From: Calvatia gigantea
Taxonomy: Eukaryota > Basidiomycota > Agaricomycetes > Agaricales > Lycoperdaceae
Length of the DNA stretch: 64,000 nt
Reading direction: 5' to 3'
Assembly (NCBI GenBank): GCA_025093985.1
Contig: JACAAK010000013.1
Location: 1-64,000, forward strand
Each line of letters starts with the position of its first letter. Positions within the stretch are counted from its first letter, which is position 1. The notes beneath the pieces were generated by a model. That model was given only the letters and a program-made list of their open reading frames with translations, made no database searches and was not told where the DNA came from. Below, piece by piece: positions 24,431 to 35,269 of the stretch. A program made the position numbers and the translations under genes.

Positions 24431-25800
24431 AAGCCTCAAGGGAGGACAGCAATGAATACTATTGAAAAGACATCTTTCTGAAGTCAAACACTGTCAGGGT
24501 ATGGAGTATTTGCTTGCCATCAACCAGACAAATGGAACAAAGAAGCTTGAAGAAGACTCTGAGGTGATTGTCATAGCAACCCAATGGGGTTTTCTTTGGG
24601 TGCAGCCAAGTGAGGTTGAGCCAAGGAGTATACCAACCTCATGAGATGACAGTCAAGAGGATCTGTTATAAACAAGGAGGACAATGCCCACCTGGGGTAA
24701 CAACTCCAACCTGGACATGATCCAAATGATGAAGGACTTTCTCCAGGAGTGTTACTATACAATCCAACCAAATACAGAAGCATCCCAACCTGACAGGATC
24801 TACAAGAAAGTCCATAAAAAATGCATGATAGAATTTGACCAAGGGCTTCCTGCCACATTCTAGTGCCATGATGGTGTGAAGGTAATGGCAAACATTTTAA
24901 AATTCAAATTCAGATAAGCCCAGTAGATTAGCAAATATATACCCATAATTCATGCTGGGCATTCATGTTGTCAAGAGAATCTATTGCACAGTCTCAAGCA
25001 TTTCAGAGGGCACACACTCCATGACAAGGGTGTAAAGCTTGTCCAATGCTGAGAGTGTCAGGTTACTGCTCTTCCTCCTTGTGGCTGAGCATTTCACTAA
25101 CCAGAGGGCTGTGTCTAGCCACCCTACAGGACCAGCCAAACTGACTGTGCTGATAAAGAGAATGATAGCATGTGTACAAGCATACAGTCTAGCAGAGAAG
25201 TCAACAAGCTCCAGACCTCCCATTCAGAAGGCCATAGCAACATGAGATCATGCTCACACCCAATTTCCTGGAGGTTGTCTGCCAAATAGAGCAAAATCTT
25301 CTGATTATCCTCTCATGATATGGGGAGCTTGATGTACTGTAATACAGACTTGACTTCCAATTGGCTGAATATTGTGATGATCTTGGGCTCAAGGCAGCTG
25401 AAGACAATCCAAAGGAAAGGTGTGGTTCCCTCTCAAATAGATTATGCAATAAGCTCTATGATGTGTACTTGCACCTCTTTCCTATTACATTCACCAAGCC
25501 CATCCATGATAATGACTAGCTCAGCAACCTCTCTCTTGATGTCAGGTTGGGCAAGTGGGGTGACAAACAGCTCATGAAATTGTTGCAGTAGTACCCTCTT
25601 CACAAGATTGGGATTGCAATAAATCTTGTGGTCTAGGTAGATAGCATAACTATCATATTTGGTGACAAGCTGGGAGGTGAAGGTGGTAAAAAAGTGCTTT
25701 GTATAAGGGCAACCTGCAGTCTGAGCAGCTTGGAGATACAAGGCTCTCATGAGGTGGGTGAAGCAGACAAGCAGGTAACTGCAGGGGAATCCTTAAAGAA
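24431..25800 (-). pseudogene. NACHT (NLR-like) NTPase relic
   Basis: Minus-strand reading, spread over several frames. At 25,750-25,442 the sequence carries a Walker-B-like block ELVIIMDGLGEC, where the usual box is DGLDEC. Next come an RPEP-like sensor region (near 25,390), an EDNQKILLYLAD-like helix (near 25,310) and a long helical region with LYTLVMECVPSE (25,030) and KFYHAFFMDFLVDP (24,800). This fits the STAND/NACHT NTPases that are abundant in mushroom-forming fungi, where relatives act in self/non-self recognition. The P-loop end is missing; element W lies there. Stops and frame changes are many. Confidence 0.6.
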
Positions 25801-26342
25801 TCAGATAAGGGTCCCCTGCAGGTGTACAGGTTAATATATACTACTTTACTGTCCATTGTCCTATTGTTTCACTATTTACATAAGTCTGTCATTGTCTCTC
25901 AGGATCTCCAGTTGTTGTTTGTATCCATATAGCTAAGAGCAGGTATAGCAGGTGAGGGCCAAGGGTTGTGGAACAGTCTGGGGGGACCATTGGGGGTTGC
26001 CCTGACATCCACCCCCCCTCCAAAATCATAGTGTCTCAATGTATGATGCTGAATTGGTTAGAAGAGAAGTGAGCCAAAGGTAAGTGCATAGATGAGGCAG
26101 GGGGTGCTAAGGTTCTTGTAGTAAAACTCTTGGACCAGTTCTGGGGTGTGGACTCTATTGGCTTGCTCCCACAAGTTGTATTCTGTCCCAAAGCCTTTCC
26201 ACTTGATGAGATATTGAAGTTGTTTGTAGTGGATGTGGCTGTTGAGGACTTCTTCAACCTCCCATTTCTCTTCTTCATTGATGATGATGGGATTGGGTGG
26301 GGGTTTTACATGGCAGTTTTCAATTGGATTGAGTGGTGTGGG
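25801..26342 (-). mobile_element. Chromovirus remnant W: chromodomain, PPT, part LTR
   Basis: Minus-strand 3' end of another Gypsy element. 26,342-26,058 encodes KWEVEEVLNS and QYLIKWKGFGTEYNLW, a chromodomain that binds histone tails and guides integration. A G-run polypurine tract (26,022-26,010) precedes a TG-starting LTR (TGTCAGGGC, 26,008 leftwards). The far LTR end is not determined. The chromodomain is cut on its right by the insertion of Z1 and the Copia element. Confidence 0.7.
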
Positions 26343-26649
26343 TGTTACAACCTTAGTCTGATAAGACCTCAGGTTGCTACTTAGGCTAAGTCTTGAGGGT
26401 GAGTAAGGGGAAAGAACCAGGTGGTTAAGCATACCGAATACAGGAGTATGTATGTACGCTTAAATATGGAAGGGAGCATCCAGTTAAATGGATGGAGATA
26501 ACCACATGAAACGTCCGATGATTGTGGCATAGTAGTTATGAGTCAGGACTCGGGGATCGTGCAGACAGGAATAACTGAAACAGGTACACAACGAGGGGGA
26601 ATGCAGATAAGTGCGGAGCTGACGTGAAAATAGACTAATGTTCACAACA
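26343..26649 (-). repeat. 3' LTR of Z1
   Basis: 307 bp. On the plus strand it runs TGTTACAACC to TTCACAACA. It is nearly identical to 32,381-32,687; several differences are CG versus CA or TG. Confidence 0.95.
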
Positions 26650-26674
26650 ATACCCTCTGGTCAGGCTTCATGTC

Positions 26675-27658
26675 TCAGGAAGCTTCATCAAAGTCTCCAT
26701 TTACCACAGGAGTGGCGAGTGCCTTCTTGGTGGACGTGATGAGGAATTCTCCACTGTTGGATTTTGCGAAGAAAACTGGCAAGTGGCTGCGACCGTCTTG
26801 ACAGATAGGGACTGGGACGCCGTTGAAGGGGAACTTGGTGGTGGTGGAGCTCTCCCAGTAGTTCTTGACTATCGATTTCCAGTAACATTGGTCTTTCTCT
26901 TGTCCTGGTAGTACAGTGCAGAATCTTGCGGGAGGGAGAAAAACCAATGCGAGTTGCAGTGGGGTGATGGTTTTTATGAAGCGTCGGAGGGCGTTGACTT
27001 CCTCCTTCATGGAGACCATGACTTCTTCGTCCATGGGGGTATTGGTATGAGATGGTGGGGAGGGATTAACTGTGTCATGTAGTTCAGAGAGGGTAATGTG
27101 AATTCTATCCACGAGGGTGTTGATGTCGGGATCTTTGTTTGTCTTGTCTTGTCTGAGGAGTTTCATGGCTATGTCTGCGAGTTTGAGGAAGATGTTAGCA
27201 ATGTTGAGGTGATTGAAGACCTCAAGGCCCAAGTCAATTCGGCTTTGGAGTCCTTGGACTCAATCTCGTTTGTTGGGGGTAAGGGTGGACTGGTCTAGGG
27301 CTCGGAAGATGGCGGGAATGTGTTGGTTGGTGGAAGACAATGCATTGGTGAACCCTGCATACATGTCGGCAAAGATGATGCATGCTGTAGCAAGGGTGAT
27401 GTGTCGGTTTATGACTAGTCATTGGTTTTGAGCAGAAATGTTCTCAATTTCGCTGTTGGTTGCTTTGTCGACATCCTTGAGTAGGGCTTCGAGGAGGCCT
27501 TGTGCTGGGGACGGTGTCTTCACAAGGTTATAGCGGGTTCCTTGGGGGGCAGGTGCTCAGCTGCTACCTGGTTCGGGGAATGGGAGGGAGGAGATTCTGG
27601 TGGGAGTGGGGTGGACGAGGGAGTCAATGGCAATGCAGTTGGGTTGGGAGGCAGGCAT
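26675..27658 (-). pseudogene. Z1 third ORF between pol and 3' LTR
   Basis: 328-codon frame starting ATG 27,658 (MPASQ), seven bases beyond the pol stop, and ending 26,675. A few TGA/TAG interrupt the first half; 27,232-26,675 is open for 185 codons. Helical blocks include LGLEVFNHLNIANIFLKLAD and HITLSELHDTV. A more globular C-terminal part has FRTVLPGQEKD-like sequence. No membrane segment, signal peptide or known motif. The same protein is encoded by Z2 at 44,742-45,731, so it is a genuine component of the family, of unknown role. Confidence 0.65.
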
Positions 27659-27664
27659 GTCTGT

Positions 27665-30600
27665 TTAATTGCTTTGTCTAGGTTGCTTGTGTGATGCTTT
27701 TTTGTGTTTCCTACCCCCTCTTTTATGGGTATCCTCTGGATGCCTCTTTTGGTAATCCCTTATGGTGTCTTTTGTGTTTTCCAGGTTGGACTCCACTGTC
27801 CACATATCTTCCTCATTACTATACTCTTTCCAGTGGACCAGGAATTGATATCCCCTTCCTCGTTTTCGTCGTCCGCAGATCTCTTCTACTTTATATTCCT
27901 CTTCATTGTTGATGATCACTGGATCAGGTGGTGAGGGCAGCCGTTGACTCAGGAACTCTGCCTCGTGCACTGGTGACAGGAGCTGTTCATTGAATACATC
28001 ATGGATGGCCCATCCATCCAGTAGTATCAGCGGATACGCTGCTTTTCCTATCTTTTCCTTAATAAGGAAAGGCCCATACCGCTTTTGGCCTAGCTTCTTT
28101 GATGATTGATTGGTATGGATATTGGTATTCTCTAGCCATACTTTATCCCCTGTTTGATATGTGTTAGCATGGGTTCTGTTGTGGTCATGTTGTTGTTTCA
28201 TCTTTTCTTGGTATGTCCATAGTGCTGATGAGGCATTGTCTCAGGTGCGCTGTAATTGTTCTAGGAACACTGTGACGGCAGGATTGTTCGTCATCAGCTC
28301 ATTTTTGCCTTTCCATGGATTCCTTCCATAGTTTAGGAAGAATGGTGTTTCTTGTGTTCCTCCGTGCTGCTTGTCATTGTACTGGAATTCTGCAATGGGG
28401 AGCCATTCCACCCAGTCGTCTTGGTCATAGTTGCAGTACATGCAGATGTAGGTCTCCACTTCTCTATTGATGCATTCGGTTTGTCCATCTGTTTGGGGAT
28501 GATATACCGTTGATAGGTTCTGTTCGATGCCTAGTCCCTTGAACAGCTCCTTGGTGAATTCTGATGCGAATTGAGGTCCTCAGTCACTAAGCACTTTCCT
28601 CGGCAATCCATGCAGCTTCCATATTTTGTCTTGGTATATCCTTGCGATGTCTTTGGATGACGCATCCATGGTTGTCGCTGAGAGTCGTATCATTTTTGTG
28701 AAACAGTCCACAATGACTAATACTGCATCTTTTCCTTTTGATTCTGGTAGTGGCCCAATCATGTCGATGCTGATTTCCTCCCAAGGCCCATTTGGTATCG
28801 GGAGGGGATGTAGTGGCGATTTGAGCGGTGTCGTCCTTGTCTTGTTCCTTTGGCAGGCTTGGCATCCTTGGATATACCTTTTTACATCCTTTCATATTGA
28901 TGGCCACCAATAGTCCTGGCTGATTAGTTCTGTCATCCTATGCTGTCCTGGGTGCCCTGCATCTGGCATGTCATGGTACTGCACTAGGATCTCTTCTCGC
29001 AACTTCTGGTCAGGTGGGACATACACACTGTTTTGCTTGTAGATGACTCCATTTTCTTCGGTGAGCTGCGATCCTTGTTTCTTTAGCTCAGCTAGGACTG
29101 TTGTTTCTCATTAGGTTTGACTTCGAATCTGTCCGAGGAAGTTTGGTTCAATGAACAATTCCGCTCGTAAAAGTACTATGTTGTCTGCGCCTTCCGTTTG
29201 TAACCAGCTTTCTCAGATCATAGTGACCAGCTTGCTTTCTTGTTCTTCTGGCATTTGATGGATTCGAGATAGCAAGTCGGCTTTCATGTTTGTCTTTCCT
29301 GACACATGTCATAGTGTAAAATCATAGTCTTGTAGCCACAGATACCACCGTGCTTGTCATCCATTTAATTTTTGTGGCTCCTGGTAGTACTTGAGGTTTT
29401 CGTGGTTGGTCCAGATTTCAAATCGTTCTTCGGCATCTAAAAGGTAGTGTCTCCATTCCTTCAAGGCGTGGACAATGGCCAGTAATTCTTTGTTGTATAT
29501 TTCATAATTTTGTTCTGCTGGTGACAGGGTTCGTGATGTGAAGGCGACAGGGTGCCATTTATCTTCTTGTAGCTGTGAGAGTACTCCCCCTAGTGCATAG
29601 TCTGATGCATCGACTTCTACTCTGAACTGGCTGTGTCTTTGTGGCAATGTCAGGACAGGTTCTTCAGTAATGCACTTCTTGAGTTGGTTAAAAGAGTCCT
29701 GATGTTCTTGTGTCCATTCCCATGTGGCTACTCCTTTGAGGTTGTTTAAGGGTCCTGCAATCGTACTGAAGTTCTTGATAAAACAATGATAGTAGTTTGC
29801 AAAGCCCAGGAATCTTTCAACCCCTTTGGTGTTCTTGGGTTCAGGCCATTCCCATACTGATTTTACTTTGTCCTTTTCCATTTCGATCTGTCCATGTCCC
29901 ACTCGGACTCCTAGCATTGGGATTTCTTCTGCATCGAAGATGCACTTGGTTTGCTTGAAGCATAGATTGTACTGGGCCACTTGTTCCAAAAATCGCACCG
30001 TTCGTTCTTTTAGCTGTTCCTTAGTGTCCCCTGGGATGGCAAAGTCGTCCATATAGTTTACAATGTCTCCATTTTGTAAAAGGTCGTGGAAGATGCTTGT
30101 CATCATTCTGGAGAATGTTCCTGGCGAGTTGCTTAGGCCAAAATACATAACCGTTGGCTCGAAGAGTCCTTCGTTGGTGAGGAAGGCAGCTTTCCATTTG
30201 TCTCCCTCTTTGATCCTAACATTGTTATATCCCCAGATGATATCCAATTTGTTGAAGTATTTTGCTTTCCCAAGCTTGTCAATTACTTCTCCAATTCTTG
30301 GTAACGGAGTTTTATCCTTGACAACCATGTTGTTTAGATGTCTGTAGTCCTGGATCAGCCTTTTGGACCCGTCTTTCTTCGGGATGAAGAATGTTGGTGC
30401 TGCATATGGGGATTTCGATGGTCGTATTCATCCCGATTCTAGGTTTTCCTTGATGAATGACTTGAGTTCATCCTGTTCTTTAACCATCATGTTGTATGTT
30501 CCTGCACTTATTTCCTTTGGGGCATCTTCTGTTAGGACTATCTCATGGTCCCATTCAGTTCATTCTGGGAGCTTATCGAACGTCGTCTTGTTGAATAAGT

Positions 30601-31214
30601 GTGTGAACGGTTGTACATAGTCTGGCAGGTCCTCCGGTTTAGTTGGGTCCGGTTCATCTTCTTCTTCCCATAAGTCTTCCTTGGCGACTGTACTTCGTAT
30701 TCTTTCGGTGATAGGGATATCCTGATGGGGGAATTCGTAGCCTGGTGGACATCGAGTGAACTTCACTTTTCTGTTGTTCCAATCTATTTCCGGGTTGTGC
30801 TTGACTAGCCAATCGTGTCCTAGGAAGACTTCTGCTCTGTCTTGTAGTTGCACGACTGAGGCTTCGATTTGTTCTTTATGTCCTTGGATATTGATGTTGA
30901 TTGTGGCAGTCTCCATTACTCTACTGCCTTGGTTAGGCGTTCCGTCCGCGTTTAATACCAAAACTTGTTGTTCCAATTTCTGGGTGGGGAGTCCTTCTTT
31001 ATCCACCAGTTTTTTGCTGATGCTGCTGGTTGTGCATCCTAAGTCTATGATGGTGTTGATTGTTATCTCCTTTTTTGTTGTTTGTATTTTTCCTTTTAGG
31101 TTTAGTTTGCACTTTCTTCTCTGAGGAATCATGTAGAATTTATTTGATATCCTAGATACAAGTTTTCTGACTCTCAAGGTAGCACCTACTCGGAGTCTTC
31201 GGAAAAATCCTTCT
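27665..31214 (-). pseudogene. Z1 pol
   Basis: One long frame, -1 relative to gag, interrupted mainly by TGA at arginine positions (for example before TEWDHE at 30,560, in NG*QARWY near 29,357 and SD*GPQF near 28,580). Order: protease (INTIIDLGCTTSS, where DSG is now DLG; FLGHDWLVKHNP), RT (DIIWGYNNVRI, FGLSNSPGTF, box NYMDDF intact), RNase H (VEVDASDYALGG), integrase (GHPGQHRMTEL, CQACQ; core IDMIGPLP, QTDGQTECI), chromodomain (YQFLVHWKEYSNEEDMW). End TAA at 27,665. Apart from the stops and the protease change it is nearly complete. Confidence 0.9.
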
Positions 31215-32301
31215 CTTCTTCGTTGGTGACCTCTTCCACTCCCCGGACTTGGATCTTCTTTGGTGTGGTGCAGGCTTTGGCTATGTGCCCCTTTTTTCTG
31301 CAGTTGTAGCATATTAACCCCTTGGGTTTTTTGCAATCTTTGGCAATGTGGCCAAAAATGCCACAGTTGTAGCACTTGGGTTCTCCTTTGTCATTGAAGA
31401 TGTGACGCCTGCTTCCTATCTCCATGAGTTCACCCATTCCCCCATAAGTGGTGCCAGTGTTCGTTTTCCTGTCTCCTTGGTATTCGGATGCCTTGTATCC
31501 TTGTCCGATGGACAATATGGCTTCTTTCCATTCTGCATATGTGTCTGGCCTGGCTAAGGGTGGATAGCCTGTGATCATATGTATGATGTCTTGTCAGGCA
31601 TTCTTTCTGAGTAAGAACATAGTGTGCTTGCTATTGGTCTTGGCTTTGCTTTTTAGCACCTCAAATTCGATCAAGTAGTCGGCAGTGTTTCGATTCCCTT
31701 GTTTGAATTTCTCAATTTGCCATTCAGCCTTGCTGTTTGAGGCGTCGTCTGAGAAGGTTCTTCTAAACTCCTCAGAGAAGACCTTTCAGTCCACTGAATC
31801 TTCAGATTCTAGGATGGCTGGTGCTCTCATAGCCGCGTATGCTCCTGCGGTTCCTCCTTGCAATCTGGCTAAAACTGCTATGGCTTTGTTGTCTGCCAAG
31901 ACTATCTTGTTGAATTTCATGAAGAGCGTCATTGCCCTCCACCAGTCATCAAACTTGGTGTGGGTGCCATCGAAAAATCCCAGGTCTGGCACTAGGCCTT
32001 TCCCACTGGGTGTCGCTGTGGGCACTACTGCATTATCGGTCATATCGGAGTTGGTTTCTGATTCTGTTTCATCTGAACTTGATTCATCTGATTTCTCCTG
32101 GTGTACTATCTCTTCCTCTGCTAGGTCGAGTTCATTTAGAAGTTCTGATAACACTTCTTCTTCTACTGGGTTTGCTCCGGGTTCATCATGTGTTTCTTCA
32201 GGTACTTTGGGGTTCCCTGTTTCTTCTTTGTCTGATGTTTCTGATTCATTGTCAGTGACTTCAAGGTTTGGTTCTCTGTATTTGTCTGGGTTCGAGCTCA
32301 T
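31188..32301 (-). pseudogene. Z1 gag
   Basis: ATG 32,301 (MSSNPDKYREPN). The N terminus is very acidic. The capsid region has LGFFDGTHTKFDDWWRAM. Two zinc knuckles lie near 31,390-31,270: [14 protein letters not shown] and [14 protein letters not shown]. One TGA near 31,784 and a second near 31,580 interrupt the frame, both next to arginine or glutamine positions. Ends SEDSE then TAG. Pol is in the -1 frame. Confidence 0.85.
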
Positions 32302-32380
32302 ATACTAGCTCCTGGGTTGCTTCTGTTCAGGCCTATTTCAGCCTACTCCTTGCAAGGTGAGGTGGGGATGCTTAACCAAA

Positions 32381-32687
32381 TATTACAACCTTAGTCTGAT
32401 AAGACCTCAGGTTGCTACTTAGGCTAAGTCTTGAGGGCGAGTAAGGGGAAAGAACCAGGTGGTTAAGCATACTGAATACAGGAGTATGTATGTATGCTTA
32501 AATACAGAAGGGAGCATCCAGTTGAATGGATGGAGATAACCACATGAAACGTCCGATGATTGTGGCATAGTAGTTATGAGTTAGGACTTGGGGATCACAC
32601 AGACAGGAATAACTGAAACAGGTACACAATGAGGGGGAATGCAGATAAGTGCAGAGCTGACATGAAAATAGACTAATGTTCACAACA
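32381..32687 (-). repeat. 5' LTR of Z1
   Basis: 307 bp, reading TATTACAACC to CACAACA on the plus strand (the terminal TG became TA). A candidate primer-binding site TGGTTAAGCATCCCC follows two bases inside. The same arrangement is seen after the Z2 LTR at 37,413. Confidence 0.9.
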
Positions 32688-32694
32688 GTGGGTG

Positions 32695-33582
32695 TGTTAT
32701 AGTGAGATTGACTTTGTCCTTTGTCAACCTGATATCTGCAGGCAGTTGTAATATCAAAGGGAACTCCTTCTCGAAGGCTTTATCAACTATTTATAGCTAT
32801 ACACAACATAGTTATAAATAGTCTTAGGTCTATGATCAGCTGTCTATTAACCTTCAATAGATAACTCTTATGAGGTCTTATAAAGTAAGCACAGTTGTCA
32901 AGAAGAGACTTCTTATAATTAGACTATAAGAGAAGATGATAAGAGTTATAGATTGAGTCTCCACCTAACCAAGTAGAAACAATGCCATCTACTGGTCAAG
33001 TTGAGGGGTTTATATACTACAATGGTATACTACTGTATTGTATTGTATTGGTATGTTACTTGTCTATATATAGTATATAAAAGTCATACAACTTCAAAGT
33101 AGTACGACTTTGAATTATTATATAAGTCATTCTATTTATGTGTACTAAGTTCTAGGCATAGTCTATTAAAGTCTATTAAGTTCTAGGTAGATTCTAAGTA
33201 TAGAGTATGTCTGGATTGTTCTAGTCTTAGTCTAGATTGTTACTAGACTTTCATCATAGGTCTAGATAGTATTAAGTATTAGAATAATACTTAATCTATT
33301 ACTATTATCTTATCATATGGATTATGCTGAGATATATAGTTGTCTTTCTGTAGTCCTTGTAGTATAGTCATAGTATGACTAAGTATATGACTTGATCTTG
33401 TTATACTGTTAACGCTAAGGCTTCTGATAGAGGTCTTTGTATTATACAAGTCTTGTAAGACTTTGTATAAATTATTGTATAATCAATATAATATATTGAT
33501 TATTATATAGCCAATTATGATGTCATTGATTACATCATCATTCTTGACATTTATAATGTCATAAATATTGATATTCATAACA
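32695..33582 (-). repeat. 888-bp solo LTR related to element Y
   Basis: TGTTATAG to ATTCATAACA. Its left half (32,695-33,180) matches the Y LTRs in reverse orientation, including the TATA region near 33,010. The right half (33,240-33,582) is rich in hairpins and absent from Y. Flanks GGGTG and GAGTG are an imperfect candidate target duplication that includes the first TG of the Copia LTR, so it probably inserted at the Copia LTR edge. A duplicate lies at 35,277-36,165. Confidence 0.7.
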
Positions 33583-33585
33583 GAG

Positions 33586-33902
33586 TGTCAACTTGATGAT
33601 GTTGAAGACTGGGTAAAGGTGTTTCATAGAGCAGGGGAGGTGGATGTAGAAACTGTATAAACTCAGTAACTCATTATACGCACAAGAACTGAGGTATTCA
33701 GCTACTGAGACTATGGTACTTAAGCAATATCATAAAGCAGGGTCATACATAAAAACTTCATGTATCTAAGAGTCACAGCACTATGTTAAGTGTCCATCTA
33801 TGAAATAGGTGCCCACCATGCAAGTCTAACTGGCATGACAGTGGGTGCTCTGATGGCTACTATAGCACTCCAGATATCTTGGAGCAGTTTGGCAAATCAA
33901 CA
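33586..33902 (-). repeat. 3' LTR of the Copia element, copy 1
   Basis: 317 bp, TGTCAACTTG to AAATCAACA on the plus strand. The minus-strand polypurine tract TGAAGGGGAG directly precedes it, the classic Copia arrangement right after the RNase H frame. Duplicate at 36,169-36,485. Confidence 0.75.
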
Positions 33903-34652
33903 CTCCCCTTCAAATTGTGGAGAGACTGAGCTCAGAGGTGAAATGCTTTACTTTGGGTGAGGGAAGTGCCTTGGTGAATACATTGGCAACCATGTCTTCA
34001 GTTGGGCAGTAAACAAGGTGTAGTTTTCCTTTTTCAATGACCCATTGAATGAAGTGATATCAGATGTCAATGTGCTTGGTATGAGCATGAAACTGGTGAT
34101 CATGTGTGAGTGCAATGGCAGACTGGTTATCAGAAAAGAGGGTCATGGCACCAAGTTGGATGTTGAAGACTTGGGAAATGAGGGAATGAAGCCATAGTAC
34201 TTCTTTCATAGCATATGTAGCTGCAATGTATTTGGACTCTGTGGTGGACAGGGTTACAAGTTCCTGTTGTTTAGTACTCCATGAAATGGCACCGCCATTT
34301 ATCATAAACACAAAGCCAGAAGTAGCATGATGATCCTTAGCTATATTACCATCAGTATTGGTGTATCCTTGTGGCTCCTCATTTGAGCCACCATAAGTGA
34401 GCCATAGATCACATGTCTTCTTCAATACAGCATATGCAATGTTCAGGACAAGTGCTGAGGACCATGTACATAAGTGTACCAATGGCTTTCTGATATGGGA
34501 TGTGTGCCATATGAGCAATGTTGGCTGTGGTTTTGGGAGCATTATCAGAGGTAAGGTGAATGGATGGTTCCATAGGGGACTGGCAGGTTTTGTGTCCTCA
34601 AGGCCAAAGTGGCAGAGGGATATATCAATATATGACCATTGGAAGAGTATAG
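33903..34652 (-). pseudogene. Copia RT/RNase H 3' end, copy 1
   Basis: Minus-strand Ty1/Copia C terminus: RT thumb (IPYQKAIGTLMYM-like, read across a frame change), then RNase H with TSGFVFMINGGAISW, LVTLSTTESKYIAA and HTKHID (catalytic D/E positions present), ending near 33,930. The piece between AYAV and the LTYGG block, about 24 codons kept in copy 2 (36,790-36,860), is deleted here. Confidence 0.8.
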
Positions 34653-34992
34653 CTTCATGTTCTGCCAAAACCCTCTTAATGATGAGTATATATCCCCTAT
34701 ACAGAAATAGATCTGCATAAGACAATCTAACTTCTACAATTTCTATGCACAAAATTACTTGGATAGATTCTCACTCAAAGCTCAGGTTGTCTTACTAATC
34801 ATCAACAGGCAGTCATTGAAGTTCATAAACTTCTCTCTAGTTTCTCCGGTTCATCAATGTTCTTCAAATTTGGTTCCAAAAATTTTTCTATTTCATTCAT
34901 TCAGTCTTCAAGTGGTTCCTGATTGTCCGATTCGATATATCTACTCTGGATTGTTAATTCAGGATTCGCCTATCGAAGTGATTGGATATAAT
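34653..34992. other. Unassigned unique segment
   Basis: About 340 bp between the Copia copy 1 and a degraded Z LTR. It matches nothing else I can find in the window. The 81-codon plus-strand ORF at 34,759 has no recognisable motif. Confidence 0.35.
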
Positions 34993-35269
34993 ATTCAACC
35001 TTAGATGATAAGACCTCAGGTTCTACTTATAACTCTAGGGCGAAAGGGGAAAGAACCAGGGTTAAGCATTCTGAATACGACAGTATGTATGCTTAAAACA
35101 GAGGACTCAGTTGAATGGATTGAGAACCACTTAAACTCCGAGATAGGCATAGTAGTTATGAGTTAGGACTTGGGGATCACACAGACAGGAATAACTGAAA
35201 CAGGTACACAATGAGGGGGAATGCAGATAAGTGCAGAGCTGACATGAAAATAGACTAATGTTCACAACA
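34993..35269 (-). repeat. Degraded Z LTR at duplication edge
   Basis: Right half (35,146-35,269) is essentially identical to the 5' LTR of Z1. Left half (34,993-35,145) is the same LTR but riddled with small deletions. It is followed by GTGGG, like the Z1 LTR. Confidence 0.75.

Larger units (their letters stand above)
26343..32687 (-). mobile_element. Complete Ty3/Gypsy element Z1
   Basis: 6,345 bp with 307-bp LTRs at both ends and target duplication GTGGG (26,338-26,342 and 32,688-32,692). In order on the minus strand: 5' LTR, gag, pol (protease, RT, RNase H, integrase, chromodomain), third ORF, 3' LTR. Protein frames are well kept but carry many in-frame TGA codons at arginine positions. 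Z2 is a second member of the family. Confidence 0.95.

Noticed and set aside
26675..27658. Z third ORF as an envelope gene
   Set aside because: Position fits, but I see no signal peptide, membrane segment or glycoprotein-like cysteine pattern.
31250..31300. A_AAA_AAG run in Z1 gag as the frameshift site
   Set aside because: It lies in the second zinc knuckle, is absent from Z2 (GGC AAA AAG), and shifting there would drop the knuckle.
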